Assembly (NCBI RefSeq): GCF_041355105.1
Contig: NZ_JBFUPK010000001.1
Coordinates: forward strand, 1,488,001 to 1,552,000
Direction: 5' to 3'
DNA from: Terriglobus sp. RCC_193
Lineage (GTDB): Bacteria > Acidobacteriota > Terriglobia > Terriglobales > Acidobacteriaceae
DNA: 64,000 bases
Both the position numbers and the translations under genes were made by a program. The notes beneath the pieces were generated by a model. It saw only the letters and a list, made by a program, of their open reading frames with translations, made no database searches and was not told where the DNA came from. Numbering within the stretch: the stretch's first letter is position 1; each line of letters opens with the position of its first letter. Below are positions 60,238 through 64,000 of this stretch, one piece after another.

Positions 60238-60678
60238 GTGCCACAATCTCTGACCTTCCTGCTGATCCACATCATCTTCAGCACCAAAGACCGCATGCCA
60301 ACGATCCGCAACCCACGCGATCTCCACGCCTATCTCGCCACAGTAGCCCGTAACCTCGGCTGCGAATGCTTCCGTGTCGGCGGCACAGCAGACCACGTAC
60401 ATCTCGCCATCGGTCTCTCACGCACCATCACCATCGCCGACCTCATCTCTGAATTGAAAACATCCTCATCGCAATGGATGAAAACACAGGGTGCGATTAA
60501 CTTCGCATGGCAACGAGGCTACGGCGCATTCACGCTCGGCAAGTCCGACCTCGACGCGCTCGTGAGATACATCGACAACCAGGAAGAACATCACCGCAAG
60601 ATCGACTTCCGCGACGAGCTCCGCGCCATCCTAAAACGCTACGGCGTCGAACACGATGAACAATACCTGTGGGATTAG
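60238..60678 (+). mobile_element. REP-associated tyrosine transposase (RAYT, IS200/IS605-like Y1 family)
   Basis: A 146-residue Y1 transposase-like protein that nicks and joins single-stranded DNA. The HUH motif is in GTADHVHLAIGLS, and the catalytic Tyr in LVRYIDNQEEHHRK; the N-terminus LTFLLIHIIFSTKDRMPTIR is typical of RAYT. GTG 60238 is the start. It is flanked by REP palindromes on both sides in inverted orientation (60015-60187 upstream, 60718-60743 downstream), the arrangement expected of a RAYT that is domesticated to spread REP sequences. All catalytic residues seem intact, so it may be active. Confidence 0.85.
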
Positions 60679-60717
60679 ACCGGGCCGTTGGCCCTCATCA
60701 CTCACAACACAACAAAA

Positions 60718-60743
60718 CCTAGGCCTGCGGCCTAGGCTAATAT
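60718..60743. repeat. REP palindrome downstream of the RAYT gene, inverted
   Basis: CCTAGGCC-TGC-GGCCTAGG followed by CTAATAT. This is the reverse complement of the upstream units (which read TTAGCCTAGGCC), and the likeness goes on through ATCGCG and GTTGGCGCT. Thus the transposase gene is bounded by inverted REP units. The remainder of 60679-60779 includes GGGCCGTTGGCCC and no gene. Confidence 0.85.
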
Positions 60744-60779
60744 CGCGTCGCACCGTTGGCGCTCAATCGCCACTGTCCG

Positions 60780-61289
60780 CTATCTTGTTCGAATTCCTCT
60801 TGCCGTCAGGGTTCCGGAATTCTGCGATAGGCAGTACCCAAACATCATCTCTTCATCGCCAATGCGATACGGAAACCGAAGCGTCTTTCGCACTTCCGGA
60901 TTCACTGGCCCTGCCTGAGTTCTGGTAGCAAAAGCAACCGTTAACGTTGGCGTATCGAAGACAAACTCAGACGCAAATGAAAGCACTTGTCCATAGGTGC
61001 TCTGTTCATCTCCCCGCACAAAAATAATCGGTTCGAGTCTCGTCGCCATGCGACCCGCAATTTCTGCACGCAACGCCGGCTTACTCATAGGCTCATCGTT
61101 GAGATAGGTACGGCCATCGCTTCCCAGCGCAACAACTTCGATCCTACGCTCGCCTCTCATGTTTGCTGGACAATCGGTCGCAAGAGCTACGTACAGCCCT
61201 TTCGCAGGGAAAGACTGCATCGATTCCCGGTCAGATGCGACCAATCCGACAACACATGCGAACGCAGCAATCAACGGTAAAACCTGCAT
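60780..61289 (-). CDS. ExbD/TolR-like periplasmic domain protein, degenerate
   Basis: A 169-residue protein with an N-terminal hydrophobic segment (MQVLPLIAAFACVVGLVAS) and a domain whose order resembles the ExbD/TolR periplasmic part: RRIEVVALGSDGRTYLNDEP, LRAEIAGRMATRLEPIIFVR, GDEQSTYGQVLSFASEF, LTVAFATRTQ. The membrane Asp of true ExbD is not present in the helix, so it would not carry protons. It follows a TonB-like gene by 66 bp on the same strand. The match is weak and based on pattern only; it may equally be a separate exported protein. Confidence 0.45.
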   Translation of the reverse strand: MQVLPLIAAFACVVGLVASDRESMQSFPAKGLYVALATDCPANMRGERRIEVVALGSDGRTYLNDEPMSKPALRAEIAGRMATRLEPIIFVRGDEQSTYGQVLSFASEFVFDTPTLTVAFATRTQAGPVNPEVRKTLRFPYRIGDEEMMFGYCLSQNSGTLTARGIRTR

Positions 61290-61355
61290 GGAAAAACAGA
61301 CACCTCAACCAGCACTTCTGTTCCCTAAATAATGCTCTCCGCATAAGGCGCTACT

Positions 61356-61955
61356 TTAACCACGCTCATAATGCAGCACGATCTCCTGCTCACTCGCGAT
61401 GGGCTGACCATCCCGAGTAGCCGGATCAAAACTCCATCCCCGCACTGTCGCCATCACCTGCTGGTCAATCGGATCACCCAGTCCCTGCTCCAGTGTCAGC
61501 TTCGTAATCACGCCATGCGCATCAATCACGGCGTCCATGATCACGTTACCGCCCTTACCCTTCGGCAGGCTGCTCAGGTCCGGCGCAGGACGCGGAAACA
61601 CCTTCACAATCGCAATCCGCACATTGCCGCTGCCCAGCGCACTCACGCCGGACGAGCCGCTTCCCTTTTCCGTCTCCGGCTTCGCCTCTGGCACCGGCGC
61701 AGGAGCCACCTTGGCAATCGTTGGTATCTTCACCTTCGCCTCAGCGGCCTTCTTCGGAGCAGCACTCGCCGCCGCACTCTTCTGCCCGCCAATGCTGTAC
61801 GTCAACAGCGTATGCTTGCCATTCGCACTGCCCGGCAACTTCACGCGCACTGCGTGCGGAGCCTTCACCGCCAGCAGCACCACCGCCACAATCACCAGCG
61901 CATGCGTCCCCGCCGAAAGCCACACACCCCAAAGGTCACGCCGATTTCGATGCAT
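61356..61955 (-). CDS. TonB-family energy transducer
   Basis: A 199-residue protein from ATG 61955; the frame upstream to 62297 is only translated repeat DNA. One N-terminal membrane helix (WLSAGTHALVIVAVVLLAV), a Lys/Pro/Ala-rich periplasmic linker (KVAPAPVPEAKPETEKGSGS) and a C-terminal TonB domain (GGNVIMDAVIDAHGVITKLT, DQQVMATVRGWSFDPATRDG, EIVLHYERG). It would couple inner-membrane energy to TonB-dependent receptors such as the two large ones in this window, although these are far away. The ExbD-like gene is downstream; no ExbB is seen. Confidence 0.8.
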   Translation of the reverse strand: MHRNRRDLWGVWLSAGTHALVIVAVVLLAVKAPHAVRVKLPGSANGKHTLLTYSIGGQKSAAASAAPKKAAEAKVKIPTIAKVAPAPVPEAKPETEKGSGSSGVSALGSGNVRIAIVKVFPRPAPDLSSLPKGKGGNVIMDAVIDAHGVITKLTLEQGLGDPIDQQVMATVRGWSFDPATRDGQPIASEQEIVLHYERG

Positions 61956-62038
61956 GGCTGCAAGTGTATGCCGAACCCGTCCAAAACGTGCGAAAAGTGC
62001 CTCTAACGTCCCCAAAAACACCGCAAAGCTCCACCGGT

Positions 62039-62345
62039 CAAAGACCGTCATCCGCAGCGAAGCTCGTACGGCAAAGACCACCCCGAGCGAAGCTCCTACG
62101 GTCAAAGACCATCCCCCAGCGAAGCTCCTACGGTCAAAGACCGTCATCCTGAACGAAGCGAAGCGTAGCTGAAGGACCTGCTTTCCTCCACCCCCTCTAC
62201 AACGCACCAGGAAACCCAAAACAAACCACCAGCCAAAGAACCGGGTGCCCCAGGTTCGCGAAGCTAACCTGGGTATCGCTCCAAAGGAGCGATCCAACGC
62301 GCAAGAGCGCGTCTTCTTTGAAAGGGCACGGCTTCAGCCGTGCCA
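62039..62345. repeat. Repeat hub upstream of the TonB-family gene
   Basis: The 753 bp from 61956 to 62708 contain no gene. Four direct repeats of about 32 bp start at 62039, 62072, 62103 and 62135 (CAAAGACC ... AGCGAAGCTCCTACGGT). A family D unit starts at 62143, a family B hairpin is at 62241-62273, then ATCGCTCC-AAA-GGAGCGAT (62275-62293), ACGCGC-AAGA-GCGCGT (62297-62312) and a family C hairpin GGCACGGC-TTCA-GCCGTGCC (62325-62344). From 62346 to 62555 nothing is recognised. Confidence 0.8.
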
Positions 62346-62559
62346 TAAGAAACCCAAACCAAGAAAACCGCGCAGCCAAAAAGACAAACAGGAGCATCAT
62401 CTTCAACCCCGCGCGTCCACAGAAGATCATGGCTGGCACCAAGCCGAAGGCATCGAGAACACTGTCAAGCCCCCAAGCCACCCAACCACAACAAACCAAA
62501 GGAAATACACTTGGCGGGCTATTTCCCCCAAACCACTAAAATAGAAACAGAGAGAAAAA

Positions 62560-62580
62560 GGGCCGCGCAAAGCGCGGCCC
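62560..62580 (-). terminator. Rho-independent terminator of the symporter operon
   Basis: A perfect 9-bp stem (GGGCCGCGC and GCGCGGCCC, 3-nt loop). Read on the minus strand it is followed by CTTTTTCTCTC, and it stands 129 bp beyond the stop of the small membrane-protein gene. Confidence 0.75.
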
Positions 62581-62708
62581 TAACCCATTTAGAAAGAAGA
62601 TTTTGCCCCTAACCCCAATGGGCAGACGATTTTAGCGACCACCAAAACCGTAACCCACATAAAAAGAGTACTTTAGGAAAACAAGGGGGAAGGGGGTACC
62701 CCCCTCCT

Positions 62709-62978
62709 TCACCGTCCGCTTCCCGGTCGAAACCGGATGGTATAGAACGCTCCGAAGATCGTCATCAGCAGTCCCCACCAGAATGTCGCATGCAGGTTCG
62801 CCAGCACCACCGCAGGCGGATGGGAGAACTCATAGATCCCCACCGGCGTCAGCACCAACCCATACCCCAGGCAAAGCACGCCGACAAAAAGCCAAAGCGA
62901 CAGTGGTTCCTTCGGCTTCACAACCCGATCACCGATCGAAGCGTGTACTTGATGAATCTCAGCAGTATTGTGTTCCAT
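62709..62978 (-). CDS. Small two-helix membrane protein linked to the symporter
   Basis: An 89-residue protein with two predicted helices (LSLWLFVGVLCLGYGLVLTP and LHATFWWGLLMTIFGAFYTI) and a short polar N-terminus. The gene starts 15 bp after the stop of the sodium/solute symporter gene, so the two are one operon. Small two-helix partners are encoded with several SSS-type transporters (for instance DUF485 with ActP), and an accessory role is likely by analogy only; this one was not recognised as a named family. Confidence 0.7.
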   Translation of the reverse strand: MEHNTAEIHQVHASIGDRVVKPKEPLSLWLFVGVLCLGYGLVLTPVGIYEFSHPPAVVLANLHATFWWGLLMTIFGAFYTIRFRPGSGR

Positions 62979-62993
62979 CGTTTCCCCGCTCCT

Positions 62994-64000
62994 TTACCAG
63001 AAGAGAATGTTCAGGCCAATAAACACGAGCGATACAACGCCCGCCCAGAAGATCGGCTTCTGCCACAGCGTCCGCGCACCATCATGCGGAATCACCGTCG
63101 CACCATAGACAAGGCCATTCAACTCCTCGTCCGATTTGGGCTTGGTCATCAGGCTCACCGCAACGGTCACAATCACGCAGATGATCCAGCTCCACATCGC
63201 GCGGTACATGTTCTCCGCCATCGGCTGCGCATCGGCAGAGAGCGCGATGCGCGCCAGCGCCTTCGCGCCGCCAAGCTGCACATACGTGAACATGGCAATG
63301 GAACTGAGCGTTCCCGCCAGCAGGCCCCAGAAACCGCCCTGCTTCGTAGCCCGCTTCCACAGCATGCCCAGAATCACCGTGCCGAACAGCGGGGCAATGA
63401 AGAAGGAGAACAGCGCCTGCACGTAATCCATGATGGAACCCGCACGCGCCACAAGGTACGCCGTGCCAATCGACACCAGCATACCCACAACCGTCGACCA
63501 GCGACCCATCGACACATAGTGCTTGTCCGGTGCATTCCGCTTGATGTATGCGCCGTAGATGTCATACGTCCAGACCGTGGAGAACGCCGACACGTTGCCC
63601 GCCATACCACTCATGAACCCCGCAACCAACGCCGTAATGCCCAACCCCAGCAAACCCGGCCCACAGTAGCGGATCAGCATCAGCGGCAACACCTCGTCAT
63701 ACGAGTGCTGACCGGTAGCGCGGGCAATATCACCCGGAACAAGGTGCATCAGCGATCCATCCGGGTTCTTGAGTACCGCCAACGCCAGCAGTCCCGGCAC
63801 GATGACGATCAGTGGCACCGCCATCTTGAACGCCGCACCAATCACGGGCGCCATCTTGGCCGCGCGCAGGTCCTTGGCGCTCAGCACACGTTGCACGACG
63901 AGGAAGTCAGTCGTCCAGTAACCGAAGGAGATGATCGCGCCCAGACCGAAGACGATACCGGTCCAGTGAATCCCCATCGGGTTGCCCTTGAAGGTGCCCA
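62994..64000 (-). CDS. Sodium/solute symporter (SSS family), 5' end beyond the window
   Basis: The C-terminal ~335 residues of an SSS-family transporter (SglT/PutP fold); the frame runs off the right edge, so the start is missing. Visible parts: FGLGAIISFGYWTTDFLVVQ RVL, with the family pattern of helix-loop after it (positions near residue 10-32), ALVAGFMSGMAGNVSAFSTV (the helix holding the sodium-site Ser/Thr in this family), YVQALFSFFIAPLFGTVILG and GGFWGLLAGTLSSIAMFTYV, and a last helix VVSLVFIGLNILFW. It would import a sugar or similar solute with sodium; exact substrate not determinable. Confidence 0.9.
   Translation of the reverse strand, partial: GTFKGNPMGIHWTGIVFGLGAIISFGYWTTDFLVVQRVLSAKDLRAAKMAPVIGAAFKMAVPLIVIVPGLLALAVLKNPDGSLMHLVPGDIARATGQHSYDEVLPLMLIRYCGPGLLGLGITALVAGFMSGMAGNVSAFSTVWTYDIYGAYIKRNAPDKHYVSMGRWSTVVGMLVSIGTAYLVARAGSIMDYVQALFSFFIAPLFGTVILGMLWKRATKQGGFWGLLAGTLSSIAMFTYVQLGGAKALARIALSADAQPMAENMYRAMWSWIICVIVTVAVSLMTKPKSDEELNGLVYGATVIPHDGARTLWQKPIFWAGVVSLVFIGLNILFW

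Noticed and set aside
61956-62297. N-terminal extension of the TonB-family frame
   Set aside because: The added residues are translated repeat DNA (families B and D); the membrane anchor starts right after ATG 61955.

Overview
The window looks like a chromosomal segment of an aerobic, heterotrophic Acidobacteriota soil bacterium, probably family Acidobacteriaceae (Terriglobus/Granulicella/Edaphobacter-like). This is inferred from two very large Oar-like TonB-dependent receptors with an N-terminal carboxypeptidase-regulatory-like domain, a TIGR03435-type protein, several PQQ and cytochrome c enzymes, an S53 peptidase, DUF1080/ThuA-type sugar enzymes, and numerous short palindromic repeats between and even inside genes. 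No rRNA, tRNA, CRISPR array or phage block was recognised.

Layout. (1) 1-17.4 kb: a periplasmic oxidation and respiration island. A minus-strand operon (sugar isomerase-like protein, tri-heme cytochrome c, PQQ dehydrogenase cut by the window edge) diverges from a TonB-dependent receptor. Then comes a tightly overlapping plus-strand operon: a second PQQ dehydrogenase lipoprotein, cytochrome c lipoprotein, cytochrome oxidase subunits II (cytochrome c-fused), I and III, a small membrane protein, CtaG, another cytochrome c, a GlcG/HbpS-like protein and a cysteine hydrolase. The likely electron path is PQQ enzyme -> cytochrome c -> oxidase. (2) 17.4-25 kb: an FtsX-type ABC pair divergent from a TesA-like esterase, a ParE/RHH toxin-antitoxin pair, truB, and an intradiol dioxygenase divergent from a PadR regulator with repeated palindromic operators. 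(3) 25-36 kb: a second giant TonB receptor; a pterin operon (FolE and two tandem 6-pyruvoyl-tetrahydropterin synthase homologues); a glycosyltransferase, TlpA, ThuA, GlgX and DUF1080 genes. (4) 36-43.6 kb: myo-inositol phosphate synthase, RdgB, sdhCAB with a duplicated repeat pair in both gaps, and a HicBA module. (5) 43.6-50.7 kb: an HprK-like kinase next to a lasso-peptide B2-like protein, a HAD phosphatase, a two-component pair whose response regulator is fused to a thioredoxin-reductase-like enzyme, a LuxR-type regulator and a TIGR03435 protein. (6) 50.7-64 kb: queA and polA, both carrying in-frame palindromic repeats; an S53 peptidase; a DUF305-LVIVD pair; a REP-associated tyrosine transposase with its repeats; a TonB/ExbD-like pair; and a sodium/solute symporter cut by the window edge.

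The most unusual material is: the oxidase subunit I that lacks both canonical proton-channel entry residues; four hairpin repeat families that recur across the window with compensatory stem changes and also sit inside queA and polA; the RAYT/REP locus; the orphan HprK-B2 pair; and the receiver-glutaredoxin-like-thioredoxin reductase fusion paired with a cyclic-nucleotide-domain histidine kinase.
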